Made by a program: the position numbers and the translations under genes. A stretch of 64,000 nt of DNA from Bacteroidia bacterium (GTDB taxonomy: Bacteria; Bacteroidota; Bacteroidia; Flavobacteriales; Flavobacteriaceae): the NCBI GenBank assembly GCA_030428865.1, contig JAUIEK010000004.1, positions 62,001 through 126,000 on the forward strand, in the 5' to 3' direction. Shown here in pieces: positions 56,289 through 64,000 of the stretch; the stretch's first letter is position 1, and every line of letters starts with the position of its first letter. A model generated the notes under the pieces. That model did no database searches. It worked only from the letters and a program-made list of their open reading frames with translations, and had not been told where the DNA came from.

Positions 56289-57239
56289 ATGAAATACGTT
56301 GGGTTACAATCTCAAATAAGTCGTAATAATTTTAAATCGATCTTATTGCTCACTGCATTTCCTCTTTTGCTGTTAGGGTTGGTGTGGTTTTTCTTTTTTA
56401 TTCTCAACTATCATACTACAACAGAAGAAACAGGTCTTGGATATTCTGTGATAAATGAAAGTTTTGTGCAGACGGCTCCCTTTGTTGTTATAGTTGTTGG
56501 GATATGGTTTGTAGTAGCTTGGTATTCTCATTCATCAATTATAAGTAGTGTTACAGGATCGAAACCTTTAGAACGGAAAAAAAATAAGAGAGTTTATAAC
56601 TTAACAGAAAATCTATGTATATCAAGAGGACTGACAATGCCTAAAGTATACATTATAGAAGATGATTCTTTAAACGCTTATGCTAGTGGTATAAATGACA
56701 AAACTTTTGCGATAACACTTTCTAGAGGAATGATAGATAAATTAGATGATAATGAATTGGAGGCAGTTATAGCACATGAGTTAACTCATATTATCAATAG
56801 AGATGTAAGGTTGTTAATTGTGTCTATCATATTTGTAGGAATTTTTTCGTTTATAACAGAAATTGCTATAAGATCAGTTATGACAACTAGAGGGACAAGA
56901 AATAAAGATGGAAAAGGAATTATTGTAGTTATACTTTTGGTTGCTGTTATTGGTTTAGCATTATCTACTGTTTTTCGATTCGCTTTATCTAGAAAGCGAG
57001 AGTATCTAGCAGATGCAGGTGCAGCAGAATTGACAAAAAACCCATTAGCGTTGGCTAGTGCATTACGAAAAGTATCTGCAGATCCTTGGATTGAAGCTGT
57101 GGAATCAGAAGATGTGGCACAGCTGTTCATAGAACACCCAACCAAGAAAAAGAAAAGCTTTTTAGCTTCTATATTTGGAAATATATTTGCTACTCATCCT
57201 CCAATTGAAAAACGGATTCAAATTTTAGAACAATTTTAA
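56289..57239 (+). CDS. HtpX-like membrane M48 metallopeptidase
   Basis: 316 residues with four hydrophobic segments (about 17-37, 60-80, 175-200, 215-235). The zinc motif is HELTH in AVIAHELTHIINRDV, and the third ligand lies in SRKREYLADAGAAEL. These are integral-membrane proteases that cut misfolded or surplus membrane proteins. It is co-transcribed with LemA and ends at a strong terminator. Confidence 0.92.
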   Translation: MKYVGLQSQISRNNFKSILLLTAFPLLLLGLVWFFFFILNYHTTTEETGLGYSVINESFVQTAPFVVIVVGIWFVVAWYSHSSIISSVTGSKPLERKKNKRVYNLTENLCISRGLTMPKVYIIEDDSLNAYASGINDKTFAITLSRGMIDKLDDNELEAVIAHELTHIINRDVRLLIVSIIFVGIFSFITEIAIRSVMTTRGTRNKDGKGIIVVILLVAVIGLALSTVFRFALSRKREYLADAGAAELTKNPLALASALRKVSADPWIEAVESEDVAQLFIEHPTKKKKSFLASIFGNIFATHPPIEKRIQILEQF

Positions 57240-57243
57240 ATGA

Positions 57244-57278
57244 AAAAAGCTGAAGTAGAAACTTCAGCTTTTTGTTTT
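57244..57278 (+). terminator. Rho-independent terminator
   Basis: A 12-bp perfect stem (AAAAAGCTGAAG with CTTCAGCTTTTT, loop TAGAAA), T-rich on both sides, so it could serve both the M48 gene and the convergent sod gene. Confidence 0.88.
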
Positions 57279-57296
57279 TAGTGTAGATAAAAAAGT

Positions 57297-57905
57297 TTAC
57301 TTCGCAGTAGCGTAACGCTTCGCTACTTCGTTCCAGTTAATCACATTAAAAAATGCTTCAATATAATCTGGACGTCTGTTTTGGTAATTTAAATAATAAG
57401 CATGCTCCCAAACATCAATTCCTAAAATAGGTGTTCCGCCACAAGTTACTCCTGGCATTAATGGATTGTCTTGATTTGGAGTTGAACAAACTTCTACTTT
57501 TCCTCCTTTATGAACGCATAACCAAGCCCAGCCTGATCCAAATTGAGTAGCAGCAGCTTTTGAGAAAGCATCTTTAAATGCATCAAAAGAACCGAACTCA
57601 GCATTGATGGCATCTTTTAATTCTCCTGCTAATTCTCCTTTGTTGCTTGGATTCATTACAGACCAAAACAAAGAGTGATTATAAAACCCGCCACCATTGT
57701 TTCGAACAGCTCCATTACTCATATCTAAGTTTCCTAATATATCCTCAATCGATTGCCCTTCTAAATTTGTTCCAGCAATTGCATCGTTTAATTTTGTTGT
57801 ATATCCGTTGTGATGTTTGCTATGGTGTATTTCCATAGTTTTTGCATCTATATGAGGTTCTAATGCATCGTATGCATAGCCTAATTTTGGTAATTCAAAA
57901 GCCAT
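57297..57905 (-). CDS. sodA: Superoxide dismutase (Mn-type)
   Basis: 202 residues, no signal peptide. Metal ligands are His27, His77, Asp164 and His168 ([23 protein letters not shown]). The outer-sphere glutamine is in NQDNPLM (Gln145), and Gly73 sits where FeSODs have Gln, the manganese-type pattern; some Bacteroidota enzymes work with either metal. It destroys superoxide in the cytoplasm. A full promoter (TTG-N20-TATTTTTG) lies 31 bases upstream. A Mn-type SOD fits the presence of a DtxR/ZIP locus in the same window, but no direct link is shown. Confidence 0.93.
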   Translation of the reverse strand: MAFELPKLGYAYDALEPHIDAKTMEIHHSKHHNGYTTKLNDAIAGTNLEGQSIEDILGNLDMSNGAVRNNGGGFYNHSLFWSVMNPSNKGELAGELKDAINAEFGSFDAFKDAFSKAAATQFGSGWAWLCVHKGGKVEVCSTPNQDNPLMPGVTCGGTPILGIDVWEHAYYLNYQNRRPDYIEAFFNVINWNEVAKRYATAK

Positions 57906-57936
57906 AATGTTTTGTTTTTATTAATTTTTTGTCTAG

Positions 57937-57967
57937 CAAAAATAAGTATAAAATAGACGCATTACAA
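57937..57967 (-). promoter_or_regulatory. Promoter of superoxide dismutase gene
   Basis: Minus-strand TTG (57965-57967), a 20-base spacer and exact TATTTTTG (57937-57944), 31 bases before the ATG. Confidence 0.65.
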
Positions 57968-58023
57968 GCAATTAACTTCTTGATAACTTATAGTAAAATA
58001 AGAGAAGTTTATTGTTTGTTTTT

Positions 58024-59025
58024 TTAAGCATTTTTCATAAACTCTTCTGCTTTTTCAACCATATTTTTACTTCCGCAAAAGAAAGGAACACGTTGATGGA
58101 GTTCTGTAGGCTCAATATCTAAAATTCTTGTAAACCCATCGCTTGCTTTTCCATTAGCTTGTTCAGCCAAAAAAGCCATAGGGTTGCATTCGTAAAGCAA
58201 TCGTAATTTTCCGTCGGAATTTTTAGAGCTCTTAGGGTAAATGTAAATTCCGCCTTTTATCATATTTCGATGAAAATCAGAAACCAAAGAACCAATATAA
58301 CGACTCGTGTAAGGTCTGTCTCCTTCTTCTTGTTGACAATATTTGATATAATCTTTTACTCCTTGAGGAAAGTGCGTATAATTTCCTTCGTTTACCGAAT
58401 AAATTTTTCCATCTTCTGGAAACTGCATATCTGGATGTGATAGATAGTAACTGCCAATTGCAGGGTTTAGTGTAAATCCATTAACACCATGACCAGTCGT
58501 GTAAACTAGCATTGTAGAAGTTCCATAAATTACATAACCTGCCGCTACTTGTTTATTTCCTTTTTGTAAAAAATCTTCTAGCTGAACGGGAGTTCCAACA
58601 GGTGTAACCCTTCTGTAAACAGAAAAAATAGTTCCAACAGAAACATTCACATCAATATTAGATGATCCATCTAGCGGATCAATTAAAACCACATATTTAT
58701 TTTGATGATTTTCATCTTGACTATTGACCACAATAAAATCATCTTCTTCTTCACTAGCAATTCCGCAAACAATATTTCTATTTGTTAAAGTCTGAATAAA
58801 AATTTCGTTGGCATATACGTCCAACTTTTGTTGGTCCTCTCCCTGAACATTTGTGCTACCTACAGCACCTATAATATCTACTAGTCCAGCTTTATTTACC
58901 TCATGATTAACAACTTTTGCAGCTAGCCGTATAGAGTTGATTAATCGTGAGAGTTCGCCTGAGGTATATTTAAAAGAAGCTTGGTTTTCGATGATAAACT
59001 CTCCTAACGTTTGGTTTTTACTCAT
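58024..59025 (-). CDS. fbp: Fructose-1,6-bisphosphatase class 1
   Basis: 333 residues. Metal-binding acidic residues are in SEEEDD (91-96) and [15 protein letters not shown] (115-129), with the active-site [10 protein letters not shown] and GGIYIYP segments. It hydrolyses fructose-1,6-bisphosphate in gluconeogenesis. It is the only enzyme of that pathway in the window; no operon partner is adjacent. The upstream region has a near-consensus CATCTTTG box rather than an exact one. Confidence 0.95.
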   Translation of the reverse strand: MSKNQTLGEFIIENQASFKYTSGELSRLINSIRLAAKVVNHEVNKAGLVDIIGAVGSTNVQGEDQQKLDVYANEIFIQTLTNRNIVCGIASEEEDDFIVVNSQDENHQNKYVVLIDPLDGSSNIDVNVSVGTIFSVYRRVTPVGTPVQLEDFLQKGNKQVAAGYVIYGTSTMLVYTTGHGVNGFTLNPAIGSYYLSHPDMQFPEDGKIYSVNEGNYTHFPQGVKDYIKYCQQEEGDRPYTSRYIGSLVSDFHRNMIKGGIYIYPKSSKNSDGKLRLLYECNPMAFLAEQANGKASDGFTRILDIEPTELHQRVPFFCGSKNMVEKAEEFMKNA

Positions 59026-59097
59026 GGTAAATAGAAATTTGCTTACAAAGATGCTACTTTTTTACAAGAATAATGTTTTCGATGAAAAGATTATGAG

Positions 59098-59125
59098 TTG
59101 ATTAAAAACCATTCATTTATATTTG
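59098..59125 (+). promoter_or_regulatory. Promoter of GNAT-aspartate kinase unit
   Basis: TTG (59098-59100), a 17-base spacer and exact TATATTTG (59118-59125), 18 bases before the GNAT ATG. Confidence 0.65.
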
Positions 59126-59143
59126 AGCTAATTTGAATTTATT

Positions 59144-59620
59144 ATGGATTTTATAATTCGCTTAGCAAGAAAAAAAGATATGACTTCTGTCCATCAACTT
59201 ATAACAGAACTTGCTGTTTTTGAAAAAGAACCAGATGCTGTTGAAGTTACAGTAGAAGATTTAGAGAGAGATGGTTTTGGATTACACCCAAATTTTACCG
59301 TTTTTGTAGCTGAGCAAGAGAATACAATTGTAGGAATGGCATTGTTTTACGATCGTTTCTCAACTTGGAAAGGGAAAACATTACATTTAGAGGATCTGAT
59401 TGTAACACAATCTAAAAGAGGTTTAGGTATAGGAAAAGCGTTATACACAGAATTGATGAATTATGCTTTTACAAATAATTATAAAAGAATTGCTTGGGAA
59501 GTGTTAGACTGGAACCAAGGAGCAATTGATTTTTATGAGAGTACTGGAGCTTCTGTACTTAAAGAGTGGAGAGTGGTACACATGACGCACGATAACCTTA
59601 TAGAATTTGTTAAAAAATAG
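59144..59620 (+). CDS. GNAT-family N-acetyltransferase
   Basis: 158 residues. GNAT fold with the acetyl-CoA motif LIVTQSKRGLGIGKALYTELMNYAF (Q/RxxGxG/A) and the ending IAWEVLDWNQGAIDFYESTGA, the pattern of diamine/spermidine-type acetyltransferases. The substrate is likely a small amine or amino acid. It is one base from the aspartate kinase gene and shares its promoter. Confidence 0.88.
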   Translation: MDFIIRLARKKDMTSVHQLITELAVFEKEPDAVEVTVEDLERDGFGLHPNFTVFVAEQENTIVGMALFYDRFSTWKGKTLHLEDLIVTQSKRGLGIGKALYTELMNYAFTNNYKRIAWEVLDWNQGAIDFYESTGASVLKEWRVVHMTHDNLIEFVKK

Positions 59621-59621
59621 T

Positions 59622-60896
59622 ATGCAGGTTTTTAAGTTTGGAGGAGCATCAGTAAAAGATGCTGAAGGAGTGAAAAATCTTGTTAAAATTTTACAACAAG
59701 AAAAGTTAATTAATTGTGTAGTGGTTGTCTCAGCTATGGGAAAGATGACTAATGCTTTTGAAGCACTTGTCAATGCTATTTTATATAATCCAGAAGAGAA
59801 AAAGAAAGCCTTTAATTACATCAAAAATTTTCATGAGGAAATTCTCTCAAAATTATTTGACCCTAGTTCTCAAGAGTATCAAACTGTAAATGAATTGTTA
59901 GATGAACTCTACATCAAAATACAACAAATAAACTCAAAAGATTATGATTTTGTTTATGACCAAATAGTTGGCTATGGAGAGTTATTGTCAACTAAAATAG
60001 TTAGCGAATACCTTAATCAATCAGGGGTTAAAAATCAATGGCTTGATGTAAGAGATTGTATTAAAACAGATTCAACATACAGAGATGCTAATGTTCTCTG
60101 GGAAGAAACAGAAAAGAATATTCAGAAAAATATTAGCATAGGAAAAATTAACATTGTTCAAGGGTTTATAGCAGCTGATGAAAAAAGGAATACAACAACA
60201 TTAGGACGAGAAGGTTCAGACTATACTGCAGGTGTTTTTGCATACTGTTTAGATGCCAAAAATGTAACTATTTGGAAAGATGTTGCAGGTGTTTTAAATG
60301 CAGATCCTAGAGCTTTTAAAGAAACTAAATTGCTTAAAAAGATATCGTATGAAGAAGCCATAGAAATGGCTTTTTATGGAGCTTCTGTAATACACCCAAA
60401 AACGATTCAACCACTGCAAAGCAAAAACATATCACTTTTTGTACGCTCTTTTAAGAATCCAAAAACTCAAGGCACAGAAGTAACAAGAGGAGCTGCTTTA
60501 GAGCCAATGATGCCTTGCTTTATTGTCAAGAAAAATCAAATTCTAGTTTCAATTGCTACAAAAGATTTTTCGTTTATTGTAGAAAACAACATAAGTGAGA
60601 TATTTCAACTACTTCATGATTTTCAATTAAAAACCTCATTAATTCAAAATTCGGCTATAAGTTTTTCAATTTGTGTAGATAATAAATTTCATCAGTTTGA
60701 TAATTTTGTAGAAGCTATTCAATCCCATTATAAGGTAGATTTTGTTAAAGAAGTTGATTTGTATACAATAAGACACTTTAATACTGAGTCTATTAAAGAA
60801 ATAGAACTTGTTGGAAAACCTTTGTTAACTCAGGTAAACAAAGAAACCAAGCAAATTGTCATTAAACCAAGCGATTCTCATAAATCAAATTTTTAA
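59622..60896 (+). CDS. Aspartate kinase
   Basis: 424 residues from the ATG at 59622, where the standard MQVFKFGGASV begins (Lys5). The ATP/aspartate motifs include GREGSDYTAGVFA, GVLNADPRAF and YGASVIHPKTIQPL. The C-terminus (about 300-424) is a regulatory ACT pair (VSIATKDFSFIVENNISEIFQ). It makes aspartyl phosphate, first step to lysine, threonine and methionine. It is a stand-alone kinase without a homoserine dehydrogenase fusion; the Bacteroidota ThrA-type bifunctional enzyme may be elsewhere. It lies one base downstream of GNAT. Confidence 0.93.
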   Translation: MQVFKFGGASVKDAEGVKNLVKILQQEKLINCVVVVSAMGKMTNAFEALVNAILYNPEEKKKAFNYIKNFHEEILSKLFDPSSQEYQTVNELLDELYIKIQQINSKDYDFVYDQIVGYGELLSTKIVSEYLNQSGVKNQWLDVRDCIKTDSTYRDANVLWEETEKNIQKNISIGKINIVQGFIAADEKRNTTTLGREGSDYTAGVFAYCLDAKNVTIWKDVAGVLNADPRAFKETKLLKKISYEEAIEMAFYGASVIHPKTIQPLQSKNISLFVRSFKNPKTQGTEVTRGAALEPMMPCFIVKKNQILVSIATKDFSFIVENNISEIFQLLHDFQLKTSLIQNSAISFSICVDNKFHQFDNFVEAIQSHYKVDFVKEVDLYTIRHFNTESIKEIELVGKPLLTQVNKETKQIVIKPSDSHKSNF

Positions 60897-60926
60897 CTAT
60901 GTTTGTAACCATTTCAACATACAATA

Positions 60927-62756
60927 ATGGGTTTAGTAAATTCTAAAGAAGTAGCAAAGGTTATTAAAGCTGATAAATTTGGTTTTTTAGGAACTTTTGC
61001 AGGTTGGATTTTAATGCAGTTGCTTAGAATTTCTACGATCAACAAGATTTATAATAGAAACAAGGAAAGAGAAGGACTTGATTTTTTAAATGGAATAATG
61101 AACGAGTTTGATGTTGAGTTTGAAATTCCTGAAGAAGATTTAAAGAGAATTCCAAAAGAAGGCCCTTTTATTACAGTGTCTAATCATCCTTTAGGCGGAG
61201 TTGATGGAATTTTGCTCTTAAAGTTGTTGATAGAAAAAAGACCCGATTTTAAAATTATAGCTAATTTTTTGTTGCATAGAATAGAGCCTCTAAAGCCCTA
61301 TGTAATGCCTGTAAATCCTTTTGATAACCATAAAGATGCTAAGTCAAGTGTTGCAGGAATCAAAAGTGCGTTAATGCATTTAAAAGAAGGTAATCCGTTA
61401 GGAATTTTTCCAGCGGGTGAAGTTTCTACCTATCGTGATGGAAAACTGATGATTGACAAACCTTGGGAAGAAGGAGCTGTTAAGCTAATCAAAAAAGCAG
61501 GAGTGCCAGTAATTCCTATTTATTTTCACGCAAAAAATAGTAAGTTATTTTATATACTTTCTAAAATTAATGACACGTTACGAACAGCTAAACTGCCATC
61601 TGAGTTATTGTCTCAAAAAAATAGGATTATTAAGGTAAGAATAGGAAAGCCAATTTTACCTAAAGATCAAGCCGAATACGAAGATTTGCATTCTTTTTCT
61701 GAATTTATTAGAAAAAAAACATATATGCTGGCAAATCCTTTTGAAAAGAAAGGGCAAAAGATTCTCTCTGCTCAAAATTTAAAGATAAACTCAACTCCTA
61801 AAAAAATTGCTTCTCAAAAGACTGTAGAATCTTTTGTTAAGGAGATAAAAGCGTTGCGAGAAAATGATTGTAGATTGTTAGAAAGCAAAAATTATGAAGT
61901 TTTCTTTGCCTCTGCAAAACAAATTCCTAATATCCTTCATGAAATTGGAAGACTACGAGAAATAACTTTTAGAGAAGTGGGTGAAGGAACAAATAAGTCG
62001 ATAGATCTAGATAAGTTTGATAACTATTATTATCACTTGTTTTTGTGGGATTCTGATGCGAATTCGTTAGTAGGAGCATACAGAATGGGATTAGGAAAAG
62101 AGATTTACAAAAAATATGGTATTGAAGGGTATTACATACAAACACTTTTTAAGTTTGAACCCGAACTTCATGGAATGATGCAGAATACCATAGAAATGGG
62201 TAGAGCATTTGTGGTAAAAGAATATCAACAAAAGCCAATGCCTCTTTTTCTACTATGGAAAGGAATTGTTCACGTAACTCTCCGCAATCCAGATCATAAA
62301 TATTTAATGGGAGGTGTAAGTATCAGTAATCAATTTTCTGATTTTTCAAAATCGCTGATGATCGAATTTATGAAATCTCATTACTACGATCCTTATGTAG
62401 CACAATATATTCATCCTAAGAAAGAATACAAAGTAAAACTTAAAGATGCTGATAAAGATTTTGTATTTGATGCTACCCAAGCAGATATGCAAAAATTTGA
62501 CAAAGTGATAGATGAGCTAGAACCTGGAGTATTAAGAATTCCAGTGCTAATTAAAAAGTATGTTAAGCAAAATGCTCGATTAATTGCTTTTAATGTAGAT
62601 CCTAAGTTTAATAATTCTGTAGATGGTTTAATGTATATTAAAATAACAGATTTGCCAGAGAGTACTGTAAAACCGGTAATGGAAGAGTTTCAAGCGGAAT
62701 TAGAAAAAAAAGCTTCAGAAACAAATAACGAAAACCAGGGAAAACTAGAAGAATAA
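60927..62756 (+). CDS. olsF: Predicted bifunctional acyltransferase of the OlsF type (amino-acid lipid synthesis)
   Basis: 609 residues with two acyltransferase domains. Residues about 60-280 are a PlsC-like O-acyltransferase (SNHPLGGVDGIL, His87 and Asp93; FPAGEVSTYRDG). Residues about 310-520 are an OlsB-like GNAT N-acyltransferase (IGRLREITFREVGEGTNKSIDLD; EMGRAFVVKEYQ). This order is that of OlsF, which makes ornithine lipids by N- then O-acylation and was described in Serratia and flavobacteria. The acceptor could be ornithine, lysine or glycine. A 140-residue tail (KLKDADKDFVFD... with lysine-rich end) is extra. No further lipid genes adjoin it. Confidence 0.82.
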   Translation: MGLVNSKEVAKVIKADKFGFLGTFAGWILMQLLRISTINKIYNRNKEREGLDFLNGIMNEFDVEFEIPEEDLKRIPKEGPFITVSNHPLGGVDGILLLKLLIEKRPDFKIIANFLLHRIEPLKPYVMPVNPFDNHKDAKSSVAGIKSALMHLKEGNPLGIFPAGEVSTYRDGKLMIDKPWEEGAVKLIKKAGVPVIPIYFHAKNSKLFYILSKINDTLRTAKLPSELLSQKNRIIKVRIGKPILPKDQAEYEDLHSFSEFIRKKTYMLANPFEKKGQKILSAQNLKINSTPKKIASQKTVESFVKEIKALRENDCRLLESKNYEVFFASAKQIPNILHEIGRLREITFREVGEGTNKSIDLDKFDNYYYHLFLWDSDANSLVGAYRMGLGKEIYKKYGIEGYYIQTLFKFEPELHGMMQNTIEMGRAFVVKEYQQKPMPLFLLWKGIVHVTLRNPDHKYLMGGVSISNQFSDFSKSLMIEFMKSHYYDPYVAQYIHPKKEYKVKLKDADKDFVFDATQADMQKFDKVIDELEPGVLRIPVLIKKYVKQNARLIAFNVDPKFNNSVDGLMYIKITDLPESTVKPVMEEFQAELEKKASETNNENQGKLEE

Positions 62757-62797
62757 CTTCTCCTTGCAAAATGAACTGAATTTGAATCGGTTAAACT

Positions 62798-62827
62798 TTG
62801 CGGCTACATAAAAAAACCGTAATTTTG
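62798..62827 (+). promoter_or_regulatory. Promoter of trigger factor gene
   Basis: TTG (62798-62800), a 19-base spacer and exact TAATTTTG (62820-62827), 29 bases before the ATG at 62857. Confidence 0.7.
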
Positions 62828-62856
62828 CACCCAATTTTTTTAGAATTCAAAAGACA

Positions 62857-64000
62857 ATGAATATTACAAAAGAAACTGTTGATGCGTTAAATGCTGTTGT
62901 AAAAGTTGACATCGTAGCAAAAGATTATCAAGAAAAAGTAGATGAGGTTTTAAAAGATTATCGTAAAAAAGCGAACATCCCAGGCTTTAGAAAAGGTCAT
63001 GTGCCTATGGGAATGGTAAAAAAGCAATACGGTAAATCGGTTATGATAGACGAGGTAAACAAGCTTTTACAAGAATCATTAAACAAGTTTTTGGTTGAAG
63101 AAAAATTAGATATTTTAGGGAATCCACTTCCTAAAGCACAAGAAGATTTTTCTTGGGATGCAGAGACCTTTTCTTTTGAATTTGAATTAGGCTTAGTTCC
63201 TGATTTTGAAGTAAACCTGAATTCTAAAAAGAAAATTACTCAGTACCAAATTGTAGCAGAAGATTCTTTGATAGATAAAGAGGTTGAGAATTTACAAACA
63301 AGATATGGTAAAATGTCTACGGTAGATGCTGTAACAGAAAACACAAATGTTACAGGTACATTTACTTCAGAAGAAAAAGGCATCAACAAAAAATCGACTA
63401 TTAGTGTTAAAGATCTAAAAGGAAAAACCAACCTGAAAAAATTTGTAGAGACTAAAGTTGATGATACAATAGAGCTTAAAACAAAAGGATTGTTTTCAGA
63501 CGATCATAAACTAATAGGAGCTTTAGGATTATCACATGATGAAATTCATGACTTAGATATTAAAATCAATTTTACAATTGAAGAGATTACAGAAATTGAG
63601 CTGGCTGACCTAGATCAGGAATTGTTTAACAAATTATTTCCTGATGGAAGTGTAAAAACAGTTACTGAGTTAAGAGAGAAGATTAAAGAAGATGCAGAAA
63701 AACAGTTTCAACAACAAGCAGATCAGCAATTATTAAATGCCGTAACAGAGCATTTAATAGAGAACACAAAGTTTGACTTACCTGCTGAATTTTTGCAAAA
63801 ATGGATTGCAAACTCTGGAGAAAAACAATTGTCTACAGAAGAAGCAGTTGAAGAATACAACAAATCTGAAAAAGGACTTAGATATCAACTCATCCAAGAG
63901 AAAATTTTAAAAGACAACGATATCAAGATTGATTATGCTGAGTTAAAAGAATATGCAAAAGGATTTATTAAAGCGCAAATGGCTCAGTTTGGAAACCTAA
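62857..64000 (+). CDS. tig: Trigger factor, 3' end outside window
   Basis: At least 381 codons from the ATG at 62857; no stop before the window edge. The N-terminal ribosome-binding domain has the signature GFRKG (43-47, in NIPGFRKGHVPMGMVKKQYG). The middle domain, where the PPIase fold sits in other bacteria, is weakly conserved, as in other Bacteroidota. The C-terminal chaperone arms follow (PAEFLQKWI, YAKGFIKAQMAQFGN). Trigger factor binds nascent chains at the ribosome exit. In this phylum it is commonly followed by clpP and clpX, which would lie beyond the edge. Confidence 0.93.
   Translation, partial: MNITKETVDALNAVVKVDIVAKDYQEKVDEVLKDYRKKANIPGFRKGHVPMGMVKKQYGKSVMIDEVNKLLQESLNKFLVEEKLDILGNPLPKAQEDFSWDAETFSFEFELGLVPDFEVNLNSKKKITQYQIVAEDSLIDKEVENLQTRYGKMSTVDAVTENTNVTGTFTSEEKGINKKSTISVKDLKGKTNLKKFVETKVDDTIELKTKGLFSDDHKLIGALGLSHDEIHDLDIKINFTIEEITEIELADLDQELFNKLFPDGSVKTVTELREKIKEDAEKQFQQQADQQLLNAVTEHLIENTKFDLPAEFLQKWIANSGEKQLSTEEAVEEYNKSEKGLRYQLIQEKILKDNDIKIDYAELKEYAKGFIKAQMAQFGNL

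Overview
The window is low-GC chromosomal DNA from a member of the Bacteroidota, most likely a marine-type Flavobacteriaceae. Four things point there: type IX secretion (T9SS) sorting tails, paired TonB receptors and lipoproteins, family-restricted genes (DUF4292, DUF3078, DUF2480, DUF5689, SPOR/HU-CCDC81), and many exact copies of the Bacteroidota -7 promoter box TAnnTTTG just upstream of starts, several with a TTG 17-20 nt further up. No tRNA, rRNA, CRISPR array, insertion sequence or prophage was seen. Gene density is high and most genes are core or family-typical.

Layout. 1-4.1 kb: two secreted proteins (one with a duplicated unrecognised domain plus thrombospondin-3 repeats, one with a T9SS tail) and a PolB-type exonuclease. 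4.1-4.5 kb: an intergenic region whose minus strand looks like a small RNA gene (promoter, two hairpins, terminator) with an inverted repeat behind its promoter. 4.5-10.2 kb: a double-ATPase ABC protein, then a tight run of nucleotidyltransferase, TPR protein, DUF4292 lipoprotein and EnvC-like factor. 10.2-16.3 kb: thioesterase, SPOR protein, dprA, mfd. 16.3-21.3 kb: a metal-homeostasis locus (TonB receptor and thioredoxin-like protein, divergent from a DtxR-type regulator and a ZIP transporter, with a palindrome between them). 21.3-29.3 kb: RecB/AddA-like helicase-nuclease, kbl, an OmpA-family protein, atpD-atpC. 29.3-34.7 kb: a DUF5689 lipoprotein, a large TonB receptor and a secreted EEP nuclease/phosphatase. 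34.7-41 kb: recJ, osmC, an M48 peptidase, a UDG-family protein, rsmI, aspS. 41-46.4 kb: a WYL regulator, a GyrI-like protein, DUF1801, a ClC protein with Gln at the gating-glutamate position, a GDPD lipoprotein and two small proteins. 46.4-52.6 kb: hflX, tag, a CNNM protein, DUF3078, DUF2480, a SufT-like protein, sufE and a PfkB kinase. 52.6-64 kb: an acyltransferase-3, an enlarged PurF-like enzyme, LemA plus M48 peptidase, sod, fbp, GNAT plus aspartate kinase, a predicted OlsF-type amino-acid-lipid synthase, and the start of trigger factor, which runs off the right edge.

Working themes are envelope maintenance (NTase/TPR/DUF4292/EnvC, OmpA, OlsF, LemA/M48), metal and Fe-S handling (TonB receptor/DtxR/ZIP, SufE/SufT-like, Mn-type SOD) and DNA repair (Mfd, RecJ, RecB-like, DprA, Tag, UDG). 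The least explained items are the candidate small RNA at about 4.12-4.22 kb, the operator-like palindrome at 19.76 kb, the duplicated domain in the first gene and the unusual ClC protein. Starts were moved downstream for many genes because a -7 box or a signal peptide shows that the longest reading frame begins too early.
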